64,000 nucleotides of DNA from Mercenaria mercenaria (lineage: Eukaryota; Mollusca; Bivalvia; Venerida; Veneridae), in contig NC_069373.1 in NCBI RefSeq assembly GCF_021730395.1, positions 46,280,501 to 46,344,500 on the forward strand, in the 5' to 3' direction. The notes under the pieces are model-generated. The model was not told the origin of the DNA, searched no databases, and saw only the letters and a list, made by a program, of their open reading frames with translations. Position numbers and translations under genes: made by a program. Below, one piece after another: positions 12,336 through 23,899 of this stretch (position 1 is its first letter; every line of letters starts with the position of its first letter).

Positions 12336-12404
12336 TAATTATATTATGCCTATATTGCTTTACAGTATATGCAAGACTATGGCATTCAAAGTCTGTAACG
12401 GACT

Positions 12405-12590
12405 ATATCTTCTCTGACGAAATTCAAATCAGAGTTATGGGGATTGTTTCTCCTGGTGTAGAATTTGATAGTAAGTAATAGTTTAAGTTTCAAGTCAAAG
12501 GCTTTAATTGTAACAGAGATATTTGACTTTATCAAAAACTTAAAAAATCGGATTCGGAAAAGTAGAGCAAAAAAGCTACATTTTCGTAGC
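12405..12590 (+). mobile_element. Single-unit fragment of the 162 bp core-repeat element
   Basis: Reverse complement of the unit arrayed at 7700-9200 (ATTCAAATCAGAGTTATGG, TTTCTCCTGGTGTAGA, ATATTTGACTTTATC), followed by a decayed GGAAAAGTAGAGC end. Orientation is opposite to the copy at 7620. Confidence 0.75.
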
Positions 12591-12599
12591 AGTAAATAT

Positions 12600-13585
12600 T
12601 CAAGTCGCATAGGCCTATCTATTTCATGATTATGGTTTAAGGTTATGCATTGTTGTATATTACATATTTTCTAACAGCATTTTTAAACGCATACATTATT
12701 TGATTACACTATACTGTATTCCAATATTATTACCACTTTCCACGAGTTCGCTTTGTTGTTTTTCTGCAGGTCAAAATGTACCCAAACCAAAATGTACCCA
12801 TGTTTTCTTAATCCCTGGTGAATTATTTCTAATGTAAAAGGGCTGTACATTCTATTTTAAGGTTTTTATTAGTAAACCGAGAGCCATAACAAGACAAATA
12901 TATTTCTTCGCTCTTCGCATGCTCCTGATTTTCTCAAAAACAAAAACAAATATTTAAACTATTTTTTCGCTCGCCGCCTCAATTTTTTTTCACAAAAAAA
13001 AATCCGATGAACAACTTTTCAATTTGGTGTGACCTTATTTGTCTTTTGAATTTAGGCTATCTTAACTGCAAATTTTCTAAATGTGTTTATTTCGATTTTC
13101 ATTACTATTTTTGTTCTGTAACACTACCCCATTTTTTTCTGAAATTACATGTCCCCATATAAGTTTAATTTAAAGATTAGGCTTTGCAAGCATGCATGTA
13201 CGCACACATGCACATACATACTATATATATATATTCATACACAACAATACTTAAAACTCTCTCGCAAATACGAAGTGTTCGTTCATTCAAGTATAGTTAA
13301 GTGATTCCTTTTATTGTTAATGAATTTTTTTTTCTCGTGTCTAACATCTACGTACTTTTCTCTAACCTCATTTATGAAGATATCCTTTGTACATGTGACT
13401 GGATGCTCTACTATCTATACTTTCTGAAACCAATCTATTGTCATTTTAGACCTTAGGATTTTTGGTAATCTATTTAAAAGTTTCAAAGGTTTTGATCTGT
13501 TACAGTTTTAATAATAGACTATCTTTCTAAAGGCTCAATATAAATTAATTGCTTGTTTTGTTCTCCAAATAAATTGTTTTAATCT
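12600..13585. other. AT-rich intergenic stretch
   Basis: No gene recognised. It holds poly-A/T tracts and a short (AT)n at about 13220-13230. Confidence 0.4.
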
Positions 13586-13591
13586 TGTATA

Positions 13592-13798
13592 TTAAGCCGC
13601 ACCATGAGAAAACCAGCATAGTGCATTTGCGACCAGCATGGATCCAGACTAGCCTACGCATCCGCGCAGTCTGGTCAGGATCCATGCAGTTCGCTAACAA
13701 TTTCTCTAATTGCAGTAGGCTTTGAAAGCGAACATCATGGATCTCGATCCATGCTGGTCGCAAACGCACTATGTTGGTTTTCTCATGGTGCGGTTTAA
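13592..13798. mobile_element. Foldback MITE with TTAA target duplication
   Basis: TTAA at 13592-13595 and 13795-13798 flank a 199 bp element with inverted ends CCGCACCATGAGAAAACCA. The arms extend inward through TGCGACCAGCATGGATC and a CGCATCCGCGCAGTCTG block, so the single strand can fold along most of its length. A second copy is at 16585-16810. The TTAA target suggests piggyBac-type mobilisation (inference). Confidence 0.85.
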
Positions 13799-14339
13799 TG
13801 TCATTAATAAAGTAAATCAAATATTAAATAAGCAGAGATAGAAACACTTCCTTCAATTTCATTTTCTAATAATTGCCTTCCTCCTCCCGTAATAGAATAA
13901 TTTTAATACACATCATCTTTCAAACATTTCATCATTTTAAAAAAAATCATATCTGTAATAAAACACACATCAGAAGTAAAAAACATTTTTGATATGTATG
14001 CACAAAGAAACACATGCATCCATCTATCCATCCATACATATATAAAAAATAGTGCTTATAACTATTACAACATATAAGAAGATAAGAGATTACAATTGTT
14101 TTTGTATGTTTTGCGATCCTAGCCTAGCTCTCGAAGGAGCTATGCAGCAAATATCACAGCAAGGCTGAGTTTAAGACTGTAATATTAGTGTCTGCCTACT
14201 TCTGCATAGCATCTGATCTCTTGGCTCGTACACCCGAGACTACTACTTCGATCAAGGGTGAATGACTTCATACGTCTCTACTAAAAAATGTCTCACCTGC
14301 AGAATTGTATCTGCGACACATAGTACACCGCCTATTGAG

Positions 14340-15405
14340 CTAATAGCGTGATCTATATATAAGGTATATATGAGCTAATAGACTGTGTTATATATGAGCT
14401 AATTAATAGACTGTGTTATATATTAGCAAAATGAGTTTCTGTGCTATATATGAGCTAATAGACTGTTACATATGAGCTAAAAGACTTTGCTTTATATGAG
14501 CTTATAGACTGTGCTATATATGAACTAATAAACTGTGCTACATATAAGCAAATAGACTGTGCTATATATGAGCTAATAGACTGTGCTATATATGAGCGAA
14601 TAGACTGTGCTATATATGACTTTATATACTGAGTTATGTAAGAGCTGATAGACTGTGCTATATATGTTGTATTTATGACCTAAAAGACTGTATTGAATAT
14701 GAGCTGATAGACTTTGCTATATATGAGCTAATAGACTTTGCTATATATGAGCTAATAGACTGTTATATATGAGCTGATAGACTGTGCTATATATGAGCTA
14801 ATAGACTGTTATATATGCGCTAATAGACTGTTATATATGAGCTGATAGACTGTGCTATATATGCGCTAATAGACTGTTATATATGAGCTGATAGACTGTG
14901 CTATATATGCGCTAATAGACTGTTAGATATGAGCTGATAGACTGTGCTATATATATGAGCTAATAGACTGTTATATATGCGCTGATAGACTGTTTTATAT
15001 ATGAGCGGATAGACTGTGTTATATATGCGCTAATAGCCTGTTATATATGAGCTGATAGACAGTGCTATATATGAGCTAATAGACTGTTATATATGAGCTG
15101 ATAGACTGTTATATATGAGCTGATAGACTGTGCTATATATGCGCTAATAGACTGTTATATATGAGCTGATAGACTGTGCTATATATGAGCTAATAGACTG
15201 TTATATATGCGCTATATACTGTGCTATACATGCGCTAATATACAAAAATGTACTGTGCTATATATAAGCTAATAGACTTTGCTATATATGAGCTAAAAGA
15301 CTGTGCTATATATGAACTAACAGACTTTGCTATATATGAGCTAACAGTCTTTCCTATATATGAGCTAAAAGACTGTGCAATATATGAGCTAATAAACTAT
15401 GCTAT
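14340..15405. repeat. 22/24 bp satellite with a 46 bp dimeric higher-order unit
   Basis: Units read GAGCTAATAGACTGTTATATAT and GAGCTGATAGACTGTGCTATAT. In the middle (about 14780-15210) the two types alternate regularly as a 46 bp dimer; at both ends the copies are single-type and more diverged. Confidence 0.92.
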
Positions 15406-15419
15406 AATGTCTTGATAAA

Positions 15420-16185
15420 AAAAACACAACAGAACAATGTGTCAAGTACGTTTCTATTTCAGTGTAGTTTTTAGTAAAGTAAATTGCCTAAATAGACTTT
15501 GTCTGTGTATAGAATATTTTAGCAGAGAAAATGATAACTTTACCATTAATTTTCAAACAATTTAAGACAAAAACTAATGAGTAAATTTCCGAAATTTCCG
15601 TATCTATGTTCCGACCAAATATTATCTGTAATAAGTAGAGCGCTAAATATAGTTATTTTGCATATGCATATCTTCAAGAAGCTCTCCTTCGTAAAATGCA
15701 TGTTCTGGCTAAAATGAATATTTGTTCCGGGTTCTACGTTTGCTGCGAAGTCATACAAACACCCATACCCGTACAGGTATGAAATCTTAACCTTCCTAAC
15801 AAGAACAAAAATGCAAGTTACTGTTAATTTCATCTATGGAATTTAAATGATCATTTGCCTTTTACATTTTGCACGACATTTCCGTGAGAAACAATTTATT
15901 GTGTTATAATTAAATATTGGATGAAGAAATTTGACAACACTGTCTCTTGTCTGTGTTTTTTTTTTCTCTTTTTTCTTTTTTTATTATTTATTCTTTTTTG
16001 TAACAAAATTTATAATAAAATCTAACTTAAGCTACATATAATAAACTAATAAGCAGAACTGAAGGTAAATGGTCCAGGAGCACTTCATTGATTTGGATAA
16101 ATTCTTGATTCTTCTTCCGCCATTCCCTTAAAATTACTCGTCACTGAAAAATAAAGATACACTGAAAATTTTAAAGAGATTAATG
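15420..16185. other. Intergenic stretch
   Basis: Contains a T-rich tract (15955-16000). The 95-codon minus frame at 15546-15833 starts MKLTVTCIFVLV but has no family match that I can see. Confidence 0.4.
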
Positions 16186-16189
16186 TTTT

Positions 16190-16450
16190 GTTTTGTTTAG
16201 TGGCATTTTTAAAGCGGGCCGAGTTAACACAACCAGTGTTCCTGGATGTGCTAGTACTAATCTGTACTGTATAAGTAACTGCTAACTTCGCCACTTGAAA
16301 CAGAAGTGGAGGATAAATGATTTCCGACACAATGTTTTCTATCGAATCGTTACGAAGAATATTCCCCTCGCCCGGGGATCGAACTCATGGCCACATGATC
16401 CGTAGTTATGAGTCTGTACCCACTGAGCTATAAACTGATCCATCGAACAA
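16190..16450 (-). mobile_element. tRNA-derived SINE, reverse copy
   Basis: Reading the minus strand from about 16450: A-box-like TAGCTCAGTGGGTACAG, B-box-like GAGTTCGATCCCC, then TCATTTATCCTCCACTTCTG, AAGTGGCGAAGTTAGCAG and AGGAACACTGGTTGTG. The body is shared with the SINE at 6452. Confidence 0.78.
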
Positions 16451-16584
16451 TATTCATTATTAGAATATGTAATCATAAACACAAAAAAAGCTTTGACCTA
16501 CATCGTCACATGCATTTTATGAAATATTCTAAGGTCTTCGTTTTAATTTACACCTATACTGACCTCTAAATGCCAACCTAAATG

Positions 16585-16810
16585 TGTCGCACCATTAGAA
16601 AGCCAAGATAGTGCGTTTGCGACCAGCATGATTCCAGACCAGCCTGCGCATCCGCGCAGTCTGGTCAGGATCCATGCTGTTTGATAACGGTTTCTCCAAT
16701 TGCAATAGATTTGAAAGCGAACAGCATGGATCCTGGTCAGACTGCGCGGATGCGCAGGCTGGTCTGGATCCATGCTAGTCGCAAACGCACTATGTTTCAT
16801 GGCGCGGCTC
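16585..16810. mobile_element. Second copy of the foldback MITE
   Basis: Same arms as at 13592-13798: TGCGTTTGCGACCAGCATG, CGCATCCGCGCAGTCTGG, with the reverse complement on the right. The arms pair better internally than in the first copy. The termini (GTCGCACCATTAGAAA and CATGGCGCGGC) are decayed and no clean TTAA remains. Confidence 0.82.
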
Positions 16811-17034
16811 AAATATCTTTCGACATCTCATTCTTTTATTCCATATTATAGATCATACGTGTTTGCTTATGACTGGCGGGATTTGTTATTAATTTGAGGT
16901 CAAGCTATTAGGTTGGAGGTAAACCTCATCTTGCCTTGCCTTGGGACACCTTAATAAAAGTCAGTCTCCGAGCAGAGTTGTCGTTCGTGAAATATCACCG
17001 GAAGTGCAAGATATCGAATAAAAGTATGCAGACA

Positions 17035-17245
17035 GAAAGTTGGGTGAATGACTTCCTCACATGTAATACTTCGACACTATTGTAAAAGACAGCTTGCAAA
17101 ATATGAATTTTCATTTGGGTCTGCAATACATTAGATAGCCAGTTGAATGGCTTTCTGACGTGTAATTTAATTCGGCAAACATTGTAAAAGGAAGAGAGAA
17201 AAAAACTTCATTTGGATATGAAATACATCGGATTGGTTGTAAGTA
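17035..17245. repeat. Two-copy diverged tandem duplication, about 110 bp
   Basis: The first copy has GTGAATGACTTCCTCACATG, ATTGTAAAAGACAG and TTCATTTGGGTCTGCAATAC; the second has TTGAATGGCTTTCTGACGTG, ATTGTAAAAGGAAG and TTCATTTGGATATGAAATAC. No coding function is seen. Confidence 0.6.
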
Positions 17246-17711
17246 AAATTAACTTTAAAAACCAAGCCAGAAGCATGATTTTGCTACCTCTATAAAGAGT
17301 TATCTATGTCGTAATATACCATCTGCAGAAGTCATCGGGATCAGCAGATATATTAGCCGGAAACAAATATGCGTTAATCCGATTCTAGTATAAAACGGGT
17401 AAAAAGCTCAGTATTATGTCTATAGGCGTTCATTTCCTTCAACACTGTTTTAGCAACGCGTTACAGGGCTGAAATACGTTCACATCTCGCTGTGGAAAGG
17501 GGTTTCTCTTTGTTAATACAGCTTTGCTGTCCTGTTGTAACACCCCTTGAAACAATAATAATAGCAGTTTTATGAAAGAATATACGGCGCATTCCTTTAA
17601 ACTGGAGTGATAATCAGTGACTAACTGCTCAAGTTCGGTCGCTTAGATTAAAAATCCACATCATCAACCTCAAACAATTACATATCAAGTAAACATATTT
17701 TTAGAACACAC

Positions 17712-17935
17712 CTATAGAATTGTACCTTCGCAGATATAGTGCAGTTCAGTTTCACACTATATATCGTTCCATATGCTACCATAATAATACGCACAATCTT
17801 CGTCATAAATGCCCCAAGCATGGGTTGGCTGGTCATCACGCCACAAGGTGAAAGTAGGAACCTCTCCAGATGATATCCAGACAAATGTGTTATTTCTATC
17901 CTTGTCTGTCAGGCCGATCCAATACCCTGTTTCGA
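17712..17935 (-). pseudogene. C-type lectin domain exon (C-terminal half) with internal stop
   Basis: On the minus strand, after a TATTTTCAG acceptor, the phase-1 exon reads YWIGLTDKDRNNTFVW, then WISSG, LWRDDQPT, EDCAYY, WND, a TAG at 17757-17759, then CETELHYICEGTIL and a terminal TAG. WIGL, the QP-type sugar/calcium site, EDCA, WND and YICE are the landmarks of a CTLD second half, in order and at the usual spacing. The TAG sits where most lectins have the residue before the penultimate Cys; it is a single codon change from a sense codon such as TCG. A possible signal-peptide exon lies upstream (18611-18662), but no convincing first-half CTLD exon with the conserved Cys/Trp pattern is found between them. 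Either this is a dead lectin copy, or the stop is a polymorphism or sequencing error. Confidence 0.72.
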
Positions 17936-18610
17936 CTGAAAATAGAAAGAAATGTTTACCTTCTTTTGAGTTTTGTCAGTAATGAAACAAGGACTTTAAG
18001 ACCGAATGTAGGAGTCAAATCCACATAATTCAGGACGGCTGGTTCTACAATGGATGGTTCCGGACTGTCAGTCAAACTAATTGTTATCTATTATATTGAC
18101 AAATAAGATAATGATTATTCAGTGCGCTCCACTTGTTGCTAACCAGCCATTCCTTCCCACAAGCTTTCATTTAGAAACCGTCACTGATTAATCTTTATAA
18201 GTTTGATAAACATCTTTTTTTTCTGTGGAAATGGTGCTGAGGTGTGCTTGTGGAATATGTAAGAGGGAAGATTTAGTTTGTTCCCTAAACCAAAGGCAGA
18301 TTTAGAAAAATGTTAGCACTGGACGACCGCTGAACGTTTAACGGATCAATAAACACAAAGTAATCTGCTCATAGCATCCATAAAAATTTGGAGGTGAAAA
18401 AGCGTGCACCATACAAACAGAAGAAGAAAAGGTGTTCAAGTCATCAGGCTACAATCCCATACACAACATCAAGAAGAGGTGGAGGTGCAGATTATGAAAA
18501 GTTGAGAGAACTGAGGGCTCCTCTTGGGTTGAATTACCTGAATGCCCCGTGGTTTAAAGTTATTTCCCCAGCAATGACAGGGAAACATAGAAAATAGTGA
18601 ATCTGCTTAC

Positions 18611-18662
18611 CTTTACAATCAGCTTGTCGAAGGAAAATGGCGGTGATGAGTAGTGCATACAT
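18611..18662 (-). CDS. Possible signal-peptide exon of the lectin remnant
   Basis: The minus strand encodes MYALLITAIFLRQADCK and then a strong donor, AAAG|GTAAGCAG, in phase 1, the same phase as the acceptor of the lectin exon at 17935. The peptide has a short hydrophobic core and a Cys near a plausible cleavage site. The pairing with the lectin exon is inference from strand, order and phase only. Confidence 0.4.
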
Positions 18663-19089
18663 GTTCGTTAAAAATCGATATCTGATTGAATCGTATATAA
18701 GTTTGATTGACAGGTGGCGATTGGTCAATTCATACCGGGCATTTGACTGTCGGATAAGGTATATAATATTCGAGTGCGAGTCGAATTTTTTAACACCGTT
18801 ATTACTAGCTGCAGAAACCTTTATACTTACCGCGACTGTCATTCAAAGGCGGAGCCTTTGACATCAAGAAGTTATGTTCTATGACGTCATTAACCTCAAC
18901 AAGATCTCCGCCCATTTTTCTACATGCCTCCTGTAAATTAATAGGATATGTCTTGTTTCTTGAATTTTTAACATACCAGAGCATTTATCCATGGCTTTTT
19001 AGTAGAACTGAAGAAGTAACAGCTGTATCTGTCATCAAAAATCCAGTCTCGATTATCTGCAAGTAAATATTACCTGGTGAATTCAATAA

Positions 19090-19990
19090 CAGATATAATA
19101 CTTGGGCCAATCGCTTCAAAATTCTGTATCCGAGTTTCAAGCTATATAGTAGTTTGTATCTGGTCAAATGAACAACCAATACTTGGCCTAATTACTTCAA
19201 AATTCTGTGTCTGAGTTTCAAGCTATAGTAGTTAGTATCTTGTCAAATGAACAACCAATAATACTTGGCCTAATTACTTCAAAATTCCGTGTCTGAGTTT
19301 CAAACTATAGTAGTTATTTTATCTGGTCAAATGAACAACCAATACTTGGCCTTATTACTTCAAAATTCTGTGTCTGAGTTTCAAACTATAGTAGTTATTT
19401 TATCTGGTCAAATGAACAACCAATACTTGGCCTAATTACTTCAAAATTCTGTGTCTGAGTTTCAAACTATAGTAGTTATTTTATCTGGTCAAATGAACAA
19501 CCAATACTTGGCCTAATTACTTCAAAATTCTGTGTCTGAGTTTCAAACTATAGTAGTTATTTTATCTTGTCAAATGAACAACCAATACTTGGCCTAATTA
19601 CTTCAAAATTCTGTGTCTGAGTTTCAAGCTATAGTAGTTTTTTTAACTGGTCGAATGAACAACCAATAATACTTGGCCTTATTACTTCAAAATTCTGTGT
19701 CTGAGTTTTAAACTATTGTAGTTATTTTATCTTGTCAAATGAACAACCAATACTTGGCCTAATTACTTCAAAATTCCGTGTCTGAGTTTCAAGCGATAGT
19801 AGTTATTTTATCTTGTCAAATGAACAACCAATACTTGGCCTAATTACTTCAAAATTCTGTGTCTGAGTTTCAAGCTATAGTAGTTATTTTATCTTGTCAA
19901 ATGTACACCAATAATACTTGGCCTAATTACTTCAAAATTCTGTGTCTGGGTTTCAAGAGTAGTATTTGTCTGGTGAAATGAACAATCAAT
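19090..19990. repeat. 82 bp satellite, about 11 copies
   Basis: Successive copies start near 19099, 19181, 19263, 19343, 19425 and 19506, containing AATACTTGGCCTAATTAC, TTCAAAATTCTGTGTCTGAG and ATCTGGTCAAATGAACAACC. Central copies are almost identical and edge copies diverge, indicating recent homogenisation. Confidence 0.93.
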
Positions 19991-19999
19991 GAAATATAT

Positions 20000-21230
20000 A
20001 TAATACCAAAAGAGTCAACACGGCGGTCATTGTGACCTTAAGTAAAGCAATAACATTATATCCAAAGGATAAGTTTAAATGTTCAAGGGGTGGAGGTCGG
20101 ATGGGAATAACAAAAGTTATAATGACTACTTGCCTAAAACGTCTTGGCTTATAGTACCGCAAATAAGCCTAATTTTCGTATCGGTATTAATTTGAAGTTA
20201 AAACTGGACAGACGTAGATCAAAGGATACCAGATTGTTACTGGAAACACGTAAGTGTAAACTAATTTTCATTTTTGAGGGCCTAGTAATTGCTTTTCCTA
20301 GGTAAATCAAAATCTAGGGAACGGAATAAATTTTAATTTACTTGTTTTTTAATATCCACGAATTACAAGCACATGTCTGTACTGGCATAAACCAAAACCC
20401 TTTCCCGTCGGAATAAGATGATTACACAGAATATGAAAAAAATAGGAAAACACGCAGACCGCATCTTATTAAGGAGTTAAAACTTACGATCCTGTGCAAA
20501 GTATGTCGAGCCGTGTAGGACATCCACGCCATGGCAAATTCCAGCACAGCCGATACAAGTGAGTTAATCCGGATGATAAAAGAAGGCATCACACGGTTTA
20601 TTCATGTGGCAAATCTTAGAATATTCAACAGATGTTGAAACCTTTTGTTTTTGAAATATGGTGGCGTTTTCTACATAAGATAAATTATTCAAGTAACTGA
20701 TTTCAACGTCTAGAAATAGATTGCTTTGGTGTAAAATAGATTAGGAAAACATGATGATTAATTTATTAACTTTCAAAGAATTCAAGCGAGAAAGTAATAG
20801 GTTTACTTCCGGATATTTCACGTTTCTTTTTCAAAAGAATATAATAATGCTATTAGCAAATCGTCAAGAAATGATCCTACACATAAATTTTTAATGTAAC
20901 TAGTCTACGTATATTTTATTCCTGACGGGTAAAGATGTTAAAGCCATGACTAATCAATATTAAGAGCACTTATTTAGGCTACCTCAGTGGCCGGGCCATT
21001 TTCGTATTGTGGCCCAGTTACGTTTTTTTTTTTTATAGCAAGGGTCTCGTGAGAGACACTTGCTTTAGTTAGGCTAAATCCGAAGACACTCGATGAAAAC
21101 CTTTAGATTTGAACTGCCAAATTCGCATGAAGAAAGTAGTCCTTGGTTAACAAAAAGAAGGCAGCGGTAAGCATTTGCGATATCAGCTGGAAAATGGATT
21201 TTAAGTGATATTACTTATTCAATAGAAATC
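20000..21230. other. Intergenic stretch
   Basis: No recognised gene. A minus-strand segment ending at a GATC|GTAAGT donor near 20488 and containing GCCATGGCG could be a first exon, but no acceptor or domain supports it. Confidence 0.35.
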
Positions 21231-21238
21231 ACAATTAT

Positions 21239-21480
21239 GTGTATAAACTGCATATAAATGTGGTTTTAAAATGGGTAATCCGTAAGTTTGGTTTAGCCCC
21301 AGATTATCTAAATGATCGTTTTGTTTCTTTAGATTCTATCTATAACAGGTGTACCCGGTCAAGAGTATATATGCAAATGCCGGTCAGACTCCCAGTTATG
21401 GCCCAAGGTCGTTTTGCATTGCCAAAGTTTTGAAGTTTTGGAAAAAAAGTCGGATTTGCATTTTCTACGAAAGATATAGC
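21239..21480 (+). mobile_element. LINE reverse-transcriptase C-terminal fragment
   Basis: The frame reads LAPDYLNDRFVSLDSIYNR, TRSRVYMQMPV and MAQGRFALPK before a stop. This follows the layout of the C-terminus of jockey/CR1-type non-LTR reverse transcriptases (APxYL, TRS, G-x-RxF). It is short and isolated, with no RT core nearby. Confidence 0.5.
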
Positions 21481-21499
21481 TATGATACTTTCATTGCAG

Positions 21500-22415
21500 G
21501 TGAGTGTGTTATGTAATACATCTGTAAGTCAATTGTATATAATTCAGAATTGTACGACTAAGTAGAGGAGCGTCGAAAAGTAACACACTGAGTAAACAGT
21601 GTATTGGAGTTTATCTAATTTTCAAATGCCTGAAATAGAAATTCAGCTAGCCGTGAAGTAACTCCGGTGAGCTATGGCTATACATCTCTCGACGTCGCAG
21701 GCGTGTGTAAAAATCATTTACTCACGTTAAAGCTGTGAGTAAATTAATTATTCTCTTATCTCAATTAACTAATAACATAAAACCAAAACATGAATAGGTT
21801 TAAGGTATATATTTGGCAGCAAATATCGAGCAAACAAAGAGAGTAATAAAATTTTTATTTAAAATATACTTATACGGATACAATTACCATAACCATTCCA
21901 TGTTGTCTCCTTTAAGTATCAACTTTCGTCTAGATGATAATTTTGTTCCCATATAGACTTCAATCGACAGAAAATGAAGACTTCCAGCACAAACGCTGTA
22001 TCTTTACTGTTTATGAAATTAGTTTCGTCTGAAATAGACTGTGAAACACCATTGAAACAAAATGACCGACTAAGCATTTTAATATATTGACAATGAAATG
22101 ATGCCGTATACAAGTTCAAAAAATCAATTGTCAAAACTTACAAAATAAAAAAGCGGCTGAATCAGAAACTATTAAAAACACGAGATATTGGATCAAAGAA
22201 TCATTTTAAATGCTTTTAATTTTATCTATAACAAATAAAGAATCATTCTCTTTGCAGAATATGCATAATTACATGACTTAAAAAAGGCACCTCTTTAATA
22301 TTGTACACTAAATTGTACTGTTGGTTAAATATTTTTCAATGCATATGATGAAAATTGTTATGTATACTGAAAAAAGTAAAGAATGAATATTTAAGCATAC
22401 CAATAATTGCTGAGC
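21500..22415. other. AT-rich intergenic stretch
   Basis: No recognised coding region. The 71-codon minus frame at 21919-22134 has no domain signature that I can name. Confidence 0.35.
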
Positions 22416-22424
22416 ACAAAGCAG

Positions 22425-22905
22425 CTGTGACCATCCACCACTTGCAGAGCACACAAGAAGTGATGACATTCCGTCACCACGTGTCATTCCGCCACTTGCA
22501 GAGCACAATTTGGTGACATTCCGTCACCACGTGGCATTCCGTCACTTGCAGAGCACATAAAAAATAAGTAGCATTCCGCCACTTGCAGAGCACAAATTGG
22601 TGACATTCCATCTCCACGTGGCATTCCGCCACTTGCAGAGCACATAAAAAAAATGAGTAGCATTCCGCCACTTGCAGAGCACAAAAAATGGTGACATTCA
22701 ATCACCACGTGGCATACCGCCACTCGCAGAGCACATAAATGAAAGGTAGCATTCAGACACATGCAGAACACAAAGTGGTAACATTCCGCCGCCATGTGGC
22801 ATTCCGCCACTAGCACAGCACAAAAAAAAGAAAAAGAAATAGGTGACATTCCGCCAGAGCACATACAAAGTGTTACTCCGTTACTTGCAGAGCATAAGTA
22901 ATGAC
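22425..22905. repeat. Bipartite about 45/90 bp tandem repeat with CACGTG sites
   Basis: Repeated CATTCCGCCACTTGCAGAGC blocks are separated alternately by an A-rich spacer and by a CATTCC-CACCACGTGG spacer. CACGTG occurs at 22478, 22528, 22615 and 22706. Minus-strand frames through it (CSASGGM, ALQVAEC repeats) are translations of the repeat. Confidence 0.85.
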
Positions 22906-23160
22906 AACATTTAGTCGTCATGTAACAACTGCTTCTTGCGAACACGCACAAAAAAGTTATGAAACTGAATCTATTACGTCGAATCAAATGAATCATGAAA
23001 CAAGAAATAGCTTTTAGTTCATTATATTCTAATAGAAATAATGGAAATATTAATTATTTGAAAATATCATTGATCTATTTTCAAAACACATTCTCTCTAA
23101 TACAAATACAATGTTAATTCTACATAGCAATCACTTATCACACACAAGATAAGTACATGT

Positions 23161-23892
23161 TTATAAGTCTAAGTTCAAAGAGACTGAGAGACGGTCTTTA
23201 AGAGTGTCTTTTACATATCCGTCCCTAGCTGAAACAGATTTCCATCTCCCATGTCTCTGCCACAATCTCTCTGAGGTATTGTTGTTAGCTGAAACACTAG
23301 CAGCACAAGAACGAAAGCTATGTAAACTATACCGAGAAGGATCAAGACCTAACTTTGCAATCCTGTCTTTAAACAAGTCACGTACAGAGGAGTAAGAAAG
23401 TGGATTGGTAGATTTTTTACGCAAAATGTATTTATGTTTAGTTTTACAAAAGTGCACTTGTCTAAATATGAATTCTTTTGATTCTGGTTTTATTTCAGCT
23501 TCCAACAAGTACCTCTCGAGAATTAAAACGGGACAGGAGAAATGTCCCGTACGAGCAATAACAACAGTGTTTCCGTCCCTTAAAACATCAGTCTTTGATT
23601 TTTCTACGAAGATTTCACAATGCGTGTCAAAGAATTGAATGTCTGATCTTTTGATATTCAAAGATTCACTAATACGAAAAAATCCTGCGAATGTCAAAAC
23701 AAATAAACACGTTAATCTCAAGTCTAACAAGGAACTGTTCTCAGCAGCAAAGTGCGTGATAAACTGTTTTAAAATATCTGTGGTAATAGGCTCCTTCTTG
23801 CTAATTAGTCCGTGAGCCAGACCCAGTAATTTTGGCCAGCGGTACCATCCGAGGGGATTAAAGCTCAATGCTATTTTTGGATAGGTAAGCAT
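23161..23892 (-). mobile_element. DIRS-like element: tyrosine recombinase catalytic domain
   Basis: A 243-residue frame has the recognisable layout of the phage-integrase-type recombinase core: a helical arm-domain end, a GFFRISE region, an HSFR region and a HGRWKS...GY region near the C-terminus. DIRS recombinases of animals share these landmarks. In the family it acts on the circular DNA intermediate. It is listed as a fossil part; a stand-alone Crypton-type recombinase is the alternative, but the neighbouring RT blocks on the same strand favour DIRS. Confidence 0.78.
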
Positions 23893-23899
23893 CTGACAA

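Noticed and set aside
15546-15833. Frame beginning MKLTVTCIFVLV, superficially like a conotoxin-type signal peptide
   Set aside because: No propeptide or Cys framework follows; the resemblance is limited to the first residues.
20481-20560. N-terminal exon of the C-type lectin on the minus strand
   Set aside because: It has a good donor and a phase-1 end, but no acceptor, and it lies upstream of the candidate signal exon; the CxGVDVLHGSTY stretch is too weak a CTLD match.
22308-22996. Cys-rich frames with CSASGG and ALQVAEC repeats
   Set aside because: They follow the tandem repeat exactly and shift frame with unit length.
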